Both the position numbers and the translations under genes were made by a program. A stretch of DNA of 64,000 nucleotides. It comes from Desulfuromonadales bacterium. GTDB lineage: Bacteria > Desulfobacterota > Desulfuromonadia > Desulfuromonadales > BM103. The notes beneath the pieces are model-generated. The model was not told the origin of the DNA and made no database searches. It worked only from the letters and a program-made list of their open reading frames with translations. Shown here one piece after another: positions 26,523 to 35,636 of the stretch. The DNA is taken from positions 1-64,000 of the forward strand of contig JAQYVY010000008.1 in assembly GCA_030145195.1 (NCBI GenBank). Reading direction: 5' to 3'. The first letter of the stretch is position 1. Every line of letters begins with the position of its first letter.

Positions 26523-27482
26523 ATGAATATTGGCTCCCTGAAACTGGAAAACCCTATAATATCAGCGCCCATGGCAGGCATTTCCGACTTGCCCTACAGG
26601 CTTATAATGAAGCGCCACGGCGCTTCGCTGGTCATGAGCGAAATGATCAGTGCTAACGGCCTCTTTTTCAACGGCAAGGCGACCCGTGCGCTACTGAGCT
26701 CCCGACCAGAGGAGCACCCAGTAGGGATTCAACTGTTCGGCGACGATGCGGAACGTCTCGCAGAGGCAACGACCATGGTCGAAGAAGCTGGCGAGATGAT
26801 TGATCTCAACCTCGGCTGTCCGGTGCGAAAAGTTATCAGAACAGGCGCTGGTGCGGCCTTACTCAAGGATCCCGTTAAAGTCGGCCGTATCATTGCCGCC
26901 GTGCGACGAGCGACATCTCGCCCCCTGACCGTCAAATTCCGTTCAGGCTGGGATCAAGATTCGATCAATTTTCTTGAAATTGGTCGAATCGCCGTCGCTG
27001 AAGGGGTAGATGCCGTCACCCTGCACCCACGCACTCGGGCCCAAATGTTTAGTGGAAAAGCGGATTGGGACCAAATTCGGCAGCTCAAAAAGGCTCTCCC
27101 TGTGCCGGTTATCGGCAGTGGCGATTTGTTCAGCGCCGAGACAGTCAAAACCATGTTTGATCAAACTGACTGCGATGCAGTAATGATCGGGCGCGGCGGC
27201 TACGGGAATCCATGGATCATTCGTCAGTCTCTAGAATTACTGGCAGGCCAGCCAATAACAAAGCCATCAATTGAAGAACGTTTCGCCACGGCGAGAATGC
27301 ACCTCAACCTCAGCCTAGAGATTTTTGGCCCACACAAAACGCTAGGCCAGATGCGGAAACATCTCTGCTGGTACGTTCGTGGCATGGAAAACTCCGCCGA
27401 CTTCAGATCCGGGATAAATCAAACACGAGACATTGCCGAAATGCGACAACACCTTGAGAACTTTTTCACCTATGCAAGCTGA
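26523..27482 (+). CDS. dusB: tRNA-dihydrouridine synthase (DusB-like)
   Basis: The 319-residue FMN enzyme reduces uridines in the tRNA D-loop. Family motifs are in order: APMAGISDLPYR near the start, MSEMISANG, GIQLFGDD, DLNLGCPVRKV with its catalytic cysteine, GAGAALLKDP, VTLHPRTRAQMFSGKADW and MIGRGGYGNPWI. An upstream ATG at 26475 exists, but it lies upstream of the predicted transcript start and the family normally begins near MNIGSLKL. It overlaps the following kinase gene by 11 bp, so the two are translationally linked. Confidence 0.92.
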   Translation: MNIGSLKLENPIISAPMAGISDLPYRLIMKRHGASLVMSEMISANGLFFNGKATRALLSSRPEEHPVGIQLFGDDAERLAEATTMVEEAGEMIDLNLGCPVRKVIRTGAGAALLKDPVKVGRIIAAVRRATSRPLTVKFRSGWDQDSINFLEIGRIAVAEGVDAVTLHPRTRAQMFSGKADWDQIRQLKKALPVPVIGSGDLFSAETVKTMFDQTDCDAVMIGRGGYGNPWIIRQSLELLAGQPITKPSIEERFATARMHLNLSLEIFGPHKTLGQMRKHLCWYVRGMENSADFRSGINQTRDIAEMRQHLENFFTYAS

Positions 27483-28608
27483 CCGGCACAACAAAACAAA
27501 AGAAGAGAAGGTTGAGGCATCGCCCCGCACCGACCCCAACCTTTACGCCATGATTCTGGAGAATATTGATCGGGCCGTGATCGCGTTCGACCAAGCAGGG
27601 CAGATTACGCTCTTCAACCCGGCAGCAGAAGCCTTTACCGGGCGCTCTTCCAAACAAGTTCTCGGCACCCATTTCCGCGATTTTTTTCATAATCAGGAGA
27701 CGCTTCTTTACCTGGCAAAAGTTGCCATGGAGGACGGCCGTTCAATTACTGATGATGAGGGACTACTTCTGCTTCGAGACAATGCCGAACCACTACCAGT
27801 GAATGCTTATTCGGCACCAATTTATACCAATAGGGGAAAGCAAGACGGCGCAGTGATGATTATTCGCGATCTATCACGAATTAGGGAACTGGAGGGGACT
27901 TTACGACGAGCAGACCGCTTGTCGCTGCTGGGCACCCTGGCCGCCGGATTGGCTCACGAGATCAAGAATCCGTTGGGCGGGATCAAGGGCGCAGCCCAAC
28001 TCCTTTCCAGGGAACTCGACGCAGAGCACGAGCTGGATGAATATACGCAGATCATGATCCGCGAGGTAGAGCGCATCAATACCATCATCAATGAGTTGAT
28101 GGACCTCGGTAGCCCTCACCCGCCAACAATTGGAGCGGTCAATCTGGCCAAAGTCCTCGGTGACATTATCCTCCTGCAGAAAGAAGCGGCACGCAGCAAA
28201 AACATCACCTTTTTATTGCAACTCGACCCAAGCATTCCACCGATTCAGGGCGACGAGAACCTTTTGACCAGACTTTTCCTCAATTTGATCAAAAATGCGC
28301 GTGAATCGATAGAACGCGATGGTCAAGTCGCCATCGAGACCAGGATATCACCAAACTATCACCTCACCAGCCCGGGACAAAAATCTTCACCAATGGTCGA
28401 CATCAAAGTCCGGGATACCGGTTGCGGGATTGCAGAAGAAGAGTTAGATCGTATTTTTACGCCCTATTTCACGACCAAGTCCAAAGGAAGCGGCCTGGGT
28501 CTTGCGATTTCACAAAAAATCGTCGAAGACCACAACGGCTTCCTTAAGATTGAAAGTCTTCCAGAAACGGGCACCACAGTCACAGTTTCGTTACCACTAC
28601 GACGTTAG
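27472..28608 (+). CDS. NtrB-like PAS sensor histidine kinase
   Basis: The 378-residue soluble kinase has a PAS domain (about residues 25-135) and a HisKA domain with His162 in GLAHEIKNPLGGIKGAAQLL, the NtrB-type H-box. An HATPase domain follows, with N-box NLIKNARES and G-boxes DTGCGIAEEELDRIF and GSGLGLAI. No membrane segment is present, so it senses a cytoplasmic signal. The longer frame to 27433 is rejected in favour of the ATG at 27472, which overlaps the dusB stop. The cognate regulator follows 26 bp downstream. Confidence 0.9.
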   Translation: MQADRHNKTKEEKVEASPRTDPNLYAMILENIDRAVIAFDQAGQITLFNPAAEAFTGRSSKQVLGTHFRDFFHNQETLLYLAKVAMEDGRSITDDEGLLLLRDNAEPLPVNAYSAPIYTNRGKQDGAVMIIRDLSRIRELEGTLRRADRLSLLGTLAAGLAHEIKNPLGGIKGAAQLLSRELDAEHELDEYTQIMIREVERINTIINELMDLGSPHPPTIGAVNLAKVLGDIILLQKEAARSKNITFLLQLDPSIPPIQGDENLLTRLFLNLIKNARESIERDGQVAIETRISPNYHLTSPGQKSSPMVDIKVRDTGCGIAEEELDRIFTPYFTTKSKGSGLGLAISQKIVEDHNGFLKIESLPETGTTVTVSLPLRR

Positions 28609-28634
28609 TTTTCGTTTTTCAAGGAGAAACAGGC

Positions 28635-30065
28635 ATGGCAATCAAGCGCATCCTCGTTGCCGATGACGAAGAAAGTATCCGTTGGGTTCTTTCTAAGGCT
28701 CTAACCAAACAAGGCTTCGAGGTCGACCTGGCGAGCAACGGTAAAGAAGCACTGCTTATGAGTCGGAAGCAGACCTACGATCTGGCTGTTCTTGACATCA
28801 AAATGCCCGGCCTGACGGGCCTGGAACTCCTGAGCAAGTTTCAGGAAGAGTGCCCCGCTGCGCTGGTAGTTATCATGACTGCAGAATCGTCAATGAAGAA
28901 CGCCGTCGAAGCGATGAAGCGCGGTGCCTACGACTATTTAACCAAGCCTTTCGACCTGGATGCTCTGGATGCCATCATTTACAAGGCCCAAAAAGCGGCT
29001 GATGTTTCCGCCGAGATGTCTTTACTTAAGCAGGAGGTCAAGGAACATTACCTTCTTGAACGAACCATCATCGGCCACAGCCAGCCCATGCAACAAATCT
29101 ATAAAGTTCTTGGCAAGGTCGCCCCTTCGAATGTCACGGTTCTGGTCACGGGAGAAAGCGGTACCGGCAAAGAACTGATTGCCCGTGCGATTCATTACAA
29201 CAGCGCGCGTCTCGGCAAACCATTTATTGCACTTAATTGCGCAGCCATTCCCGGAGAACTGTTGGAAAGCGAACTTTTCGGTCACGAAAAAGGAGCATTC
29301 ACCGGCGCCACGGAACGTAAAATCGGCAAGTTCGAACAAGCCAAAGACGGTACCCTCTTTCTCGACGAGATCGGCGACATGCCACTGGAGTTGCAAGCCA
29401 AAATGCTGCGAGTGCTGCAAGAGAAAGAAGTCACGCGCACCGGCGGTAGTGCCACTATCAAGGTCGATACCCGCATCGTTGCCGCAACCAACCAGGATCT
29501 GAAAGAAAAAGTTCAGAAACGAGAATTTCGCGAAGATCTCTACTATCGTCTCAACGTTGTCCCCATGGAACTGCCGCCGCTTCGTAAGCGGCGTGACGAC
29601 ATCCCTAAACTGGTTGACTACTTTTTGACCAAAGCCAACGAGGAGCACGGCACCCCTGCCACCGGAGTCACAAAAGAGGCCATGGAGCTGCTCTGCAACT
29701 ACCAATGGCCAGGAAATGTTCGTGAGCTGGAAAACATCATACAACGTGCTGTGCTGCTATCACCGGACATCTTGCTCAGCCCGTCAGACTTCCCTGATCT
29801 GACGACGGATCAGAATCAGAGCAATGGGGCCTCGCTGGAAGGTCTGATCAGCCACAAGCTGCAAAGTTCTCTGGCCCAGATCGATTTGCAGGACATGGAC
29901 AATCTTTACGAAATGGTTCTGCACCAGATGGAACGACCCTTGATCAACATTGTGCTGCAGAAAACCCGTGGCAATCAGGTGAAAGCCGCCGAAGTGCTGG
30001 GGATAAACCGCAACACTCTGCGCAAAAAAATCCAGACACTCAAGATCACCACCAAGCGCGACTGA
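28635..30065 (+). CDS. NtrC-family sigma-54-dependent response regulator
   Basis: The 476-residue regulator has a receiver domain (phospho-acceptor Asp54 in VLDIKMPG) and an AAA+ domain with Walker A GESGTGKE and the sigma-54 contact loop GAFTGA. It also has a Walker B LFLDEIGD segment, an R-finger region and a C-terminal Fis-type helix-turn-helix ([17 protein letters not shown]). AAGGAGA precedes the ATG. It forms a two-component pair with the kinase just upstream. Whether it controls nitrogen genes or something else is unknown; the one good sigma-54 promoter in this window is at 43512. Confidence 0.93.
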   Translation: MAIKRILVADDEESIRWVLSKALTKQGFEVDLASNGKEALLMSRKQTYDLAVLDIKMPGLTGLELLSKFQEECPAALVVIMTAESSMKNAVEAMKRGAYDYLTKPFDLDALDAIIYKAQKAADVSAEMSLLKQEVKEHYLLERTIIGHSQPMQQIYKVLGKVAPSNVTVLVTGESGTGKELIARAIHYNSARLGKPFIALNCAAIPGELLESELFGHEKGAFTGATERKIGKFEQAKDGTLFLDEIGDMPLELQAKMLRVLQEKEVTRTGGSATIKVDTRIVAATNQDLKEKVQKREFREDLYYRLNVVPMELPPLRKRRDDIPKLVDYFLTKANEEHGTPATGVTKEAMELLCNYQWPGNVRELENIIQRAVLLSPDILLSPSDFPDLTTDQNQSNGASLEGLISHKLQSSLAQIDLQDMDNLYEMVLHQMERPLINIVLQKTRGNQVKAAEVLGINRNTLRKKIQTLKITTKRD

Positions 30066-30088
30066 GCGAGTTCTTATTCACGGCAACT

Positions 30089-30592
30089 ATGAGTGATCAT
30101 CAGCCCCATAACATTTTACCCCGTCTGGCGATCATCGTCGCCATGACTCGCAACCGGGCGACCGGTAGCGAAAAAGGTCTGCCATGGGATATCCCGCAGG
30201 ACCTGCAACTCTTCAAACAGCTCACCCACGGCAGCACAGTTATTATGGGCAGAAGAACTTATGAATCAATCGGACACCCGCTGCCGAACCGGCACAACAT
30301 TGTCTTGAGTCGCCGACTGCAACGACTTCCAGACGTACAGGTCTGCAACGGGTTTATGACCGCACTGGGAGTCGCCTGGAGGCTTCAGAAGCCAATCTTC
30401 ATCCTCGGTGGCAGTGAGGTCTTCCTTAAAGCGTTACCTATTGCCAATGAATTGCATATTTCGTGGATCAAGCAAGCCTACTCTGGGGACTGCTTTTTCC
30501 CGCCCTTTGATCTCTCAGAATGGTGTGTCTGTGCAAAACAAGACTATCTTGAGTTTCAATATGTTCACTACCGTCGTTATGCACCGGAATGA
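30089..30592 (+). CDS. folA: Dihydrofolate reductase
   Basis: The 167-residue enzyme reduces dihydrofolate with NADPH. Typical motifs are IVAMTRNRATG near the N terminus, GLPWDIPQDLQLFKQLT with the substrate-binding acidic residue, IMGRRTYESIG, PNRHNIVLSR, and ILGGSEVF near residue 110. It starts 23 bp after the response regulator stop and may be the last gene of the dusB operon. A strong terminator follows. No thymidylate synthase is adjacent. Confidence 0.93.
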   Translation: MSDHQPHNILPRLAIIVAMTRNRATGSEKGLPWDIPQDLQLFKQLTHGSTVIMGRRTYESIGHPLPNRHNIVLSRRLQRLPDVQVCNGFMTALGVAWRLQKPIFILGGSEVFLKALPIANELHISWIKQAYSGDCFFPPFDLSEWCVCAKQDYLEFQYVHYRRYAPE

Positions 30593-30621
30593 ATCCTGAC
30601 CTGGAGAAAACTCATAGTGAC

Positions 30622-30666
30622 AAAACCAACAAAGGCGACCATTTTCAGGTCGCCTTTGTTGGTTTT
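30622..30666. terminator. Bidirectional terminator after folA
   Basis: A perfect 19-bp inverted repeat (30622-30640 with 30648-30666) starts in AAAA and ends in TTTT. It can end the folA transcript on the plus strand and the small membrane protein transcript on the minus strand. Confidence 0.9.
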
Positions 30667-30687
30667 AGCGTGTTCTGCAGCTTCAGA

Positions 30688-30789
30688 TCAATGTCCACCT
30701 AAGTTTAACAGGGCCAGCGCAGCAAAAACAGCTGCGACTGTGGTAAACACATAAACAACACGAGCCGTAGAAATTAAATATTTCTTCAT
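30688..30789 (-). CDS. Small single-span membrane protein, 33 aa
   Basis: A 34-codon frame begins with MKKYL and has a hydrophobic stretch of about 20 residues (10-29, rich in Val, Ala, Leu and Phe). It ends in LGGH. GGAGG lies about 10 nt before the ATG, and the bidirectional terminator at 30622-30666 follows 22 bp after the stop. The combination of ribosome site, clean transmembrane helix and terminator argues for a real gene. I do not recognise it; tiny one-helix proteins often serve as subunits of respiratory oxidases or transporters. Confidence 0.6.
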   Translation of the reverse strand: MKKYLISTARVVYVFTTVAAVFAALALLNLGGH

Positions 30790-31110
30790 TTTGAGAATAC
30801 CTCCAAGACGTTATATGAGCAAATGCTTGCAAACAGATCAAGGATAATATGCGACATATGTCAATACATGTCAACAATTAATTATATCAATTGCTGCATA
30901 TTTATCCGGTCATAACCTTTATATTTTAAAGTGACATGGCTACCAGTAAAAACTGTTTGCAGTATCAGAAACGATAGTCAAAGTCTTGGCAAGATGAGTC
31001 GAAGGAGACTTTAAATCTGCTCAAAAAATCATTAAGGGTAGCCAGATATGGCCACCCTCAATGATATTATTGACTGCAATAATTGCCGGGCAAATCAGGG
31101 GCTGACGCTA
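30790..31110. other. Intergenic region between small protein gene and rhlE
   Basis: No gene is seen. It holds the leader and presumed promoter of the 33-residue protein (AT-rich, 30800-30960) and, at 31023-31065, the terminator of rhlE. Confidence 0.5.
31023..31065 (-). terminator. rhlE: rhlE terminator
   Basis: On the minus strand a 16-bp stem with two imperfect pairs (31028-31043 with 31050-31065) and a 6-nt loop is followed by six T residues. It lies 45 bp past the rhlE stop. Confidence 0.9.
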
Positions 31111-32409
31111 TCAGGCCCCCGCAGAAGCGGCCGAGGGTTTGGCCGGCCGGCCGGAAAAGTTCCGACGACGGGTATTCTTAGATGAACCCGAACCCGCCTT
31201 ACCCGAGGAAGAAGTCCCCCGAGAAGGCTTGTTCGCCTGGGGACCCCGGTTGTTGCGGCGAGGTTGAACGTTCGTTGTTGGGCTTTCCGGGACAACCTCA
31301 AAACCTTCGATACAGCGGCGTTCGATCGAACGCCCGAGGGTCCGTTCGATAGCCCGTTCCATGGATCGATCCGCAGCGGTCACCAGAGTAAAAGCATCCC
31401 CGCTGCGAGCGGCGCGGCCAGTTCGGCCGATACGGTGAATATAGGCTTCAGTGGTATTCGGCATGTCAAAGTTAATGACGTGTGAGACTTTGCTGACATC
31501 TATGCCTCGGGCGGCAATATCGGTGGCGACCAGGATCTGAAAGCTACCATCACGAAAACCGTCAAGGGCGGCCTGTCGGCGATTTTGAGAAAGATTACCC
31601 TGTAGCGAAGCCGCCTTGAAACCGGTCTTGGAAAGTTTCTCCCCGAGCCGCTTGGCGCGGTGTTTGGTCCGGGTAAAGATCAACACCGACCCCGTCCCGG
31701 TCTGCGCCAGCAAAGCCAGCAGCAGATCAGTCTTGCGAGCTTCATTAACTGGGTAGAGCGCATGGCTGACAGTCTCTGCCGGTGCCACAAGGTCGATCTG
31801 AACAGTCTCAGGATCTCGTAGCACTTCTTTGGCTAGAGTACGGATTTCGACCGGCATAGTGGCAGAGAAGAGCAGCGTCTGGCGTTGTTGGGGCAGACTT
31901 TTAAGTAGGCGGCGAATGTCCGGTAGAAAGCCCATATCAAACATCTGATCAGCCTCATCAAGCACCAGCACGTCCAGACGGCTGAGGTCTATCGTCTTCT
32001 GCTTGATGTGGTCAAGCAATCGACCAGGACAGGCGACCACAATCTCGCTACCCCTTTTAAGACGAGCGATCTGCGGGTTGATACTGACCCCGCCGTAAAC
32101 GGTGAGACTACGCAGACCGGTCTGTTCCGCCAAGCTGCTGATAGCAGCATGGATTTGCTCGGCCAGTTCGCGGGTGGGGGCAACGATCAGCGCACGCACA
32201 TGACCACGACCGCCACTCATCAAGCGATGCAGGATTGGCAAAGCGAAAGCTGCGGTCTTACCGGTGCCGGTCTGAGCCAGGCCCATAACATCGCGCCCGG
32301 CCATAACCATCGGAATAGACTGGGCTTGAATCGGGGTCGGCTCAACATAGCCCGCAGCCGTAACTCCGGCGGCAACCTTCGGGTGAAAGTTAAATTTGGT
32401 GAACTCCAT
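31111..32409 (-). CDS. rhlE: DEAD-box RNA helicase, RhlE type
   Basis: The 432-residue ATP-dependent RNA helicase has all family motifs: the Q-motif region GYVEPTPIQAQ, Walker A AQTGTGKT near 45, PTRELAEQ, DEAD near 150, SAT near 180, ARGIDV and HRIGRTGRA. A basic, Ser/Gly/Arg-rich tail of about 60 residues likely binds RNA. AAGGAG is placed about 6 nt before the ATG at 32409; the longer frame to 32502 runs into the leader terminator and is rejected. Ribosome assembly or cold adaptation is the usual role. Its leader carries a promoter and an internal terminator. Confidence 0.93.
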   Translation of the reverse strand: MEFTKFNFHPKVAAGVTAAGYVEPTPIQAQSIPMVMAGRDVMGLAQTGTGKTAAFALPILHRLMSGGRGHVRALIVAPTRELAEQIHAAISSLAEQTGLRSLTVYGGVSINPQIARLKRGSEIVVACPGRLLDHIKQKTIDLSRLDVLVLDEADQMFDMGFLPDIRRLLKSLPQQRQTLLFSATMPVEIRTLAKEVLRDPETVQIDLVAPAETVSHALYPVNEARKTDLLLALLAQTGTGSVLIFTRTKHRAKRLGEKLSKTGFKAASLQGNLSQNRRQAALDGFRDGSFQILVATDIAARGIDVSKVSHVINFDMPNTTEAYIHRIGRTGRAARSGDAFTLVTAADRSMERAIERTLGRSIERRCIEGFEVVPESPTTNVQPRRNNRGPQANKPSRGTSSSGKAGSGSSKNTRRRNFSGRPAKPSAASAGA

Positions 32410-32505
32410 AAACTCCTTGATTTGAACACGTCTGAATTGAGGTGGGCCGTGGCAGGTAAGCGTGACATCGTCGACGGGCTCAGCGCTCTTTATCAGGCGC
32501 AAAAA

Positions 32506-32533
32506 AACGCCCCGAAACAGTCCGGGGCGTTAC
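32506..32533 (-). terminator. Terminator inside the rhlE leader (possible attenuator)
   Basis: On the minus strand AACGCCCCG and CGGGGCGTT form a 9-bp stem followed directly by seven T residues. It lies about 70 nt downstream of the predicted rhlE transcript start and about 100 nt before the rhlE ATG. It would also stop read-through from dnaB. Confidence 0.85.
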
Positions 32534-32608
32534 GATGGCTTCGTGTTGATCCTGGAACAGCATAAAGTTGCCAGGTGAATAAATCTAACCCTTAATGACA
32601 ACTTGGCC

Positions 32609-32638
32609 ATTATAGGTGCGTTGCCCGACCAATGTCAA
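32609..32638 (-). promoter_or_regulatory. Consensus sigma-70 promoter of rhlE
   Basis: On the minus strand a perfect TTGACA (32638-32633) and a perfect TATAAT (32614-32609) are separated by 18 bp. The start point would be near 32602, giving a leader of about 190 nt. Confidence 0.8.
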
Positions 32639-32719
32639 GCTGACGCAGACTTGACGGTCAAGAAACCTTCGAACTTTAAAGGAAAGAGACACAAAAAAGC
32701 CGCCCATTTCTGGCCAGCT

Positions 32720-34096
32720 TCAAGCAACGTAATCATCATTACGCCTGGATTTACTCTCGAAGCGCGTATACTCTCCAAGAAAGGTCAACTGCTCAATTCC
32801 AAGCGGGCCGTTACGTTGCTTGCCGATAATCACCTCAGCGTCACGTTCGTGCCCTTCGTTGCAACTGTTATCTCGCTTTCTGCAGGCGTCGCAATAAACC
32901 GATTCGCGGTAAAGGAACATGATAACGTCAGCGTCCTGCTCAATAGCACCAGATTCACGTAAATCAGCAAGAATGGGCCGCTTGTCAGTACGGCTCTCCA
33001 AAGAACGGTTAAGCTGCGACAGCGCAATCACCGGCACATTCAGTTCCTTGGCCAGGGCCTTGAGCGAGCGGGAGATTTCCGAGATCTCCTGCTGGCGACT
33101 TTCAGTATTAGCTCCCGTCATCAGCTGCAGGTAATCAACCACGATCAAGCCAAGATTCTTTTCTGCCTTAAGCCGGCGAGACTTAGCGCGCACTTCCAGC
33201 ACACTGATTGACGGAGTATCATCAATATAAATCGGCGCTTCGGCAATGATACCCGCAGCATTGACCAGGGTCGGGAATTCCGACTGAGCCAACTTGCCGG
33301 TACGAACCCGGCCAGCCTCAATGCGCGCCACCGAACATAGCAGACGTTGGACAAGCTGTTCTTTGCTCATCTCCAATGAAAAAACCGCGGCGGTAATCGG
33401 CTCGGAGGCATGCATCGCAGCATATTCGACCAGATTAAGGCAAAAGGCAGTTTTGCCCATGGAAGGGCGACCAGCAATAATAATCAGATCGCCGCCCTGC
33501 ATGCCAGACGTCATATTGTCGAGATCAGTAAAACCTGTCGGAACACCGGTGATCTGCTCCTTTCGATCATAAAGCTTCTCGATGGTCTTGATCGTGTCCT
33601 TAACAATGTCTTTGGTCGAGAAGAAAGACGGCCGGGACTTCATGTTGGCGATTTTGAAAATCTCGCCTTCAGCCCAATCGAGTGAGGCCTCAACCGCACC
33701 ACCCTCGTAACCCTTGGTGGCTATCTCCGTGGCGACCTTAATCAGCTCGCGAGAGATAGCCTTCTCTTTGACCAGTTTGCAGTAGTAGCTGATATTGGCT
33801 GCGGTTGGAACAAAGTCAACCAGAGTGGCAAGATAAGCGCTACCGCCAACCTCTTCCAGGGTACCATGTTCTTTCAGCATGGCAGTCAAGGTGACAAGAT
33901 CGGCGGGTTCATTGCGATCAGACAAAGTAATCAGTGCAGAGAAGATTTTACCATGAGCAGCACGGTAGAAGTGATCAGGACGCAACACTTCCAAAGCCCG
34001 GTTAAGGGCTTCATTTTCGAGAAGGACCCCCCCCAGAACTGACATTTCAGCTTCCAGATTCTGTGGCGGCAGGCGATGTTCGGTGCGATCTGGCAC
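32720..34096 (-). CDS. dnaB: Replicative DNA helicase DnaB
   Basis: The 458-residue hexameric helicase unwinds DNA at the replication fork. It has the DnaB N-terminal domain (LPPQNLEAEMSVLGG) and a RecA-like domain with Walker A GRPSMGKT, LEMSKEQL, VVDYLQLM and SQLNRSLE motifs. Near the C terminus, at about 32861-32905, a Cys-rich insert (CDAC-x7-CNEGH) could bind zinc and is absent from the E. coli enzyme. The longest frame starts at a TTG inside the rplI hairpin. The GTG at 34096, with a GAGGG Shine-Dalgarno, is preferred. It is the last gene of the rpsF-rpsR-DUF2232-rplI-dnaB operon. Confidence 0.93.
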   Translation of the reverse strand: MPDRTEHRLPPQNLEAEMSVLGGVLLENEALNRALEVLRPDHFYRAAHGKIFSALITLSDRNEPADLVTLTAMLKEHGTLEEVGGSAYLATLVDFVPTAANISYYCKLVKEKAISRELIKVATEIATKGYEGGAVEASLDWAEGEIFKIANMKSRPSFFSTKDIVKDTIKTIEKLYDRKEQITGVPTGFTDLDNMTSGMQGGDLIIIAGRPSMGKTAFCLNLVEYAAMHASEPITAAVFSLEMSKEQLVQRLLCSVARIEAGRVRTGKLAQSEFPTLVNAAGIIAEAPIYIDDTPSISVLEVRAKSRRLKAEKNLGLIVVDYLQLMTGANTESRQQEISEISRSLKALAKELNVPVIALSQLNRSLESRTDKRPILADLRESGAIEQDADVIMFLYRESVYCDACRKRDNSCNEGHERDAEVIIGKQRNGPLGIEQLTFLGEYTRFESKSRRNDDYVA

Positions 34097-34117
34097 GTTC
34101 GCCCTCAAAAGGCAGGC

Positions 34118-34144
34118 AGGGGCTTGTCCGACAGACAAGCCCCT
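34118..34144 (-). terminator. Hairpin between rplI and dnaB
   Basis: A perfect 11-bp stem (34118-34128 with 34134-34144) with a 5-nt loop lies between the rplI stop and the dnaB start. The downstream bases are only moderately T-rich, so it may be a weak terminator or an RNA-processing or stabilising element that sets the ratio of L9 to DnaB. Confidence 0.55.
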
Positions 34145-34166
34145 GGAGTATTAATTATTACGATGA

Positions 34167-34658
34167 CTATGCTTTCGCTTCTGCTGAAGAAGCAGCAGCA
34201 GCGGCAGCAGCGTCTTCTTCACTGATAACCGTCACTTTGATAATCGCGTTGACACCGGCGTTAAGCTTGATTTCGACATCATGCTCACCCAGAGTCTTGA
34301 TCGGCTGCTCAAGTAAGATCTTGCGACGATCAAGCTCAACCCCCTTAGCGGCCAGAGCATCAGCAATTTCCATAGAGGTGACTGAACCGAACAGTTTGCC
34401 GTCTTCGCTGACTTTGTGTACGAAAGTACACTGAACCGCCTCAATCCGAGCCTTGACATCAGCCGCTTCCTGACTCAGCTTTTCAGCCTTGCGAGTGAGC
34501 TGACGCTTATGGTGCTCAAGTTCGTTCAGATTACGGGCACTCGCTTCCACAGCCAGCCCCTGAGGGACCAGATAGTTGCGACCATAGCCAGGCTTAACTT
34601 TAACGACGTCGCCAATGGCTCCTAGACCTTTTACATTTTCCGACAGAATAACATCCAT
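34167..34658 (-). CDS. rplI: 50S ribosomal protein L9
   Basis: The 163-residue protein begins with the conserved L9 opening MDVILSENVKGLG and the KPGYGRNYLVPQGLA signature. A long helix and a C-terminal domain with GKLFGSVTSMEIADAL follow. It ends in an Ala-rich tail of about 18 residues. A GGAGG Shine-Dalgarno lies about 7 nt before the ATG at 34658. The longer frame starts at a TTG overlapping that site and is rejected. The protein binds 23S rRNA near the base of the L1 stalk. Confidence 0.96.
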   Translation of the reverse strand: MDVILSENVKGLGAIGDVVKVKPGYGRNYLVPQGLAVEASARNLNELEHHKRQLTRKAEKLSQEAADVKARIEAVQCTFVHKVSEDGKLFGSVTSMEIADALAAKGVELDRRKILLEQPIKTLGEHDVEIKLNAGVNAIIKVTVISEEDAAAAAAASSAEAKA

Positions 34659-34678
34659 CTTTTTATCCTCCAAAATCT

Positions 34679-35620
34679 TTATGATTCAGGTTCTTTTGGT
34701 TTGCGAAAATCAGCCCACAAGTCAAACACACCGACACCCGTGACCACCATGGGCAAAGGATTAACCAGCGTGACCAGCAGATAGCTGATCGCTCTGATGA
34801 TCGGCGAAAAAGCCTTGCGGCGTAAAAAACAATCAATCACAGCCAAGCCCTGCAGGAAATAAACCGGCAGCAGGACCACTAACAGATTCAAGGCAAAGAT
34901 TCCAAGCAAACCCTCGACAAATACAACCAGAAAGCCCGTTACAATCAACACCCAAACCAACGGCTCAGGAGCTTTCCATTCAGGGAAAGCCTTGCCAGGG
35001 ACAGTATACCTGCCACGCGCAAAGACTGACAGCAGAAAAACCAGCCCAAGGAGCATCACACCGCTGACTGTTATTGCAATGCCGGGATAAGCCTTTTGCA
35101 GGAAAGCCGCCATATGATCAACTGCCAGACGAACCTCCTGACTTTGGTCAGCTGGCATGTCAACACCTGCGAACATCTCCTGCATCGTTGCCGTGGTCAG
35201 GGCAATCTCCTTACCAATCAGATCACCAGCCATCGCAATGGGGGACTGACCAGCAACAGCAGAAACGACAAACAGACCACAAAGGCTGGCAGCGACCATT
35301 GCCCAGAGTACGAAAACTGTGGCTCTATCCCAGGCGACCTTTCGATTCAGGAGCCATGGCAGAGCTACTCCGGGGAGACCAAACTGGAGCAGGTACATAA
35401 GTGCTGGCGTCTGACCACCCATCAGCAGGACCAGCAGCGCTGTTATAACAACAGTAACACCACCAGACACAGACCCGAAACGCATACCGACAAAAGCTGA
35501 AGGCAAAGGCGTAAAGAGATTCAAAACGACGGCAGCGAAGCCTAATACAGCAAAGCTTGCGAACAACATATACCCGGCTAAAGCACCGAGCAAAACATAA
35601 AGGCCCCGCGACTGCATCAT
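34679..35620 (-). CDS. DUF2232 (YybS-like) membrane protein
   Basis: The 313-residue polytopic protein has about eight hydrophobic segments and the early GMRFGS and LQFGLPGVALPWLL stretches typical of DUF2232/YybS proteins. Its place between rpsR and rplI is also typical of deltaproteobacteria. Function is unknown; the link to ribosomal genes is positional only. It sits 16 bp after the rpsR stop and 20 bp before the rplI start. Confidence 0.8.
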   Translation of the reverse strand: MMQSRGLYVLLGALAGYMLFASFAVLGFAAVVLNLFTPLPSAFVGMRFGSVSGGVTVVITALLVLLMGGQTPALMYLLQFGLPGVALPWLLNRKVAWDRATVFVLWAMVAASLCGLFVVSAVAGQSPIAMAGDLIGKEIALTTATMQEMFAGVDMPADQSQEVRLAVDHMAAFLQKAYPGIAITVSGVMLLGLVFLLSVFARGRYTVPGKAFPEWKAPEPLVWVLIVTGFLVVFVEGLLGIFALNLLVVLLPVYFLQGLAVIDCFLRRKAFSPIIRAISYLLVTLVNPLPMVVTGVGVFDLWADFRKPKEPES

Positions 35621-35636
35621 TTTACGATCGCTATGA

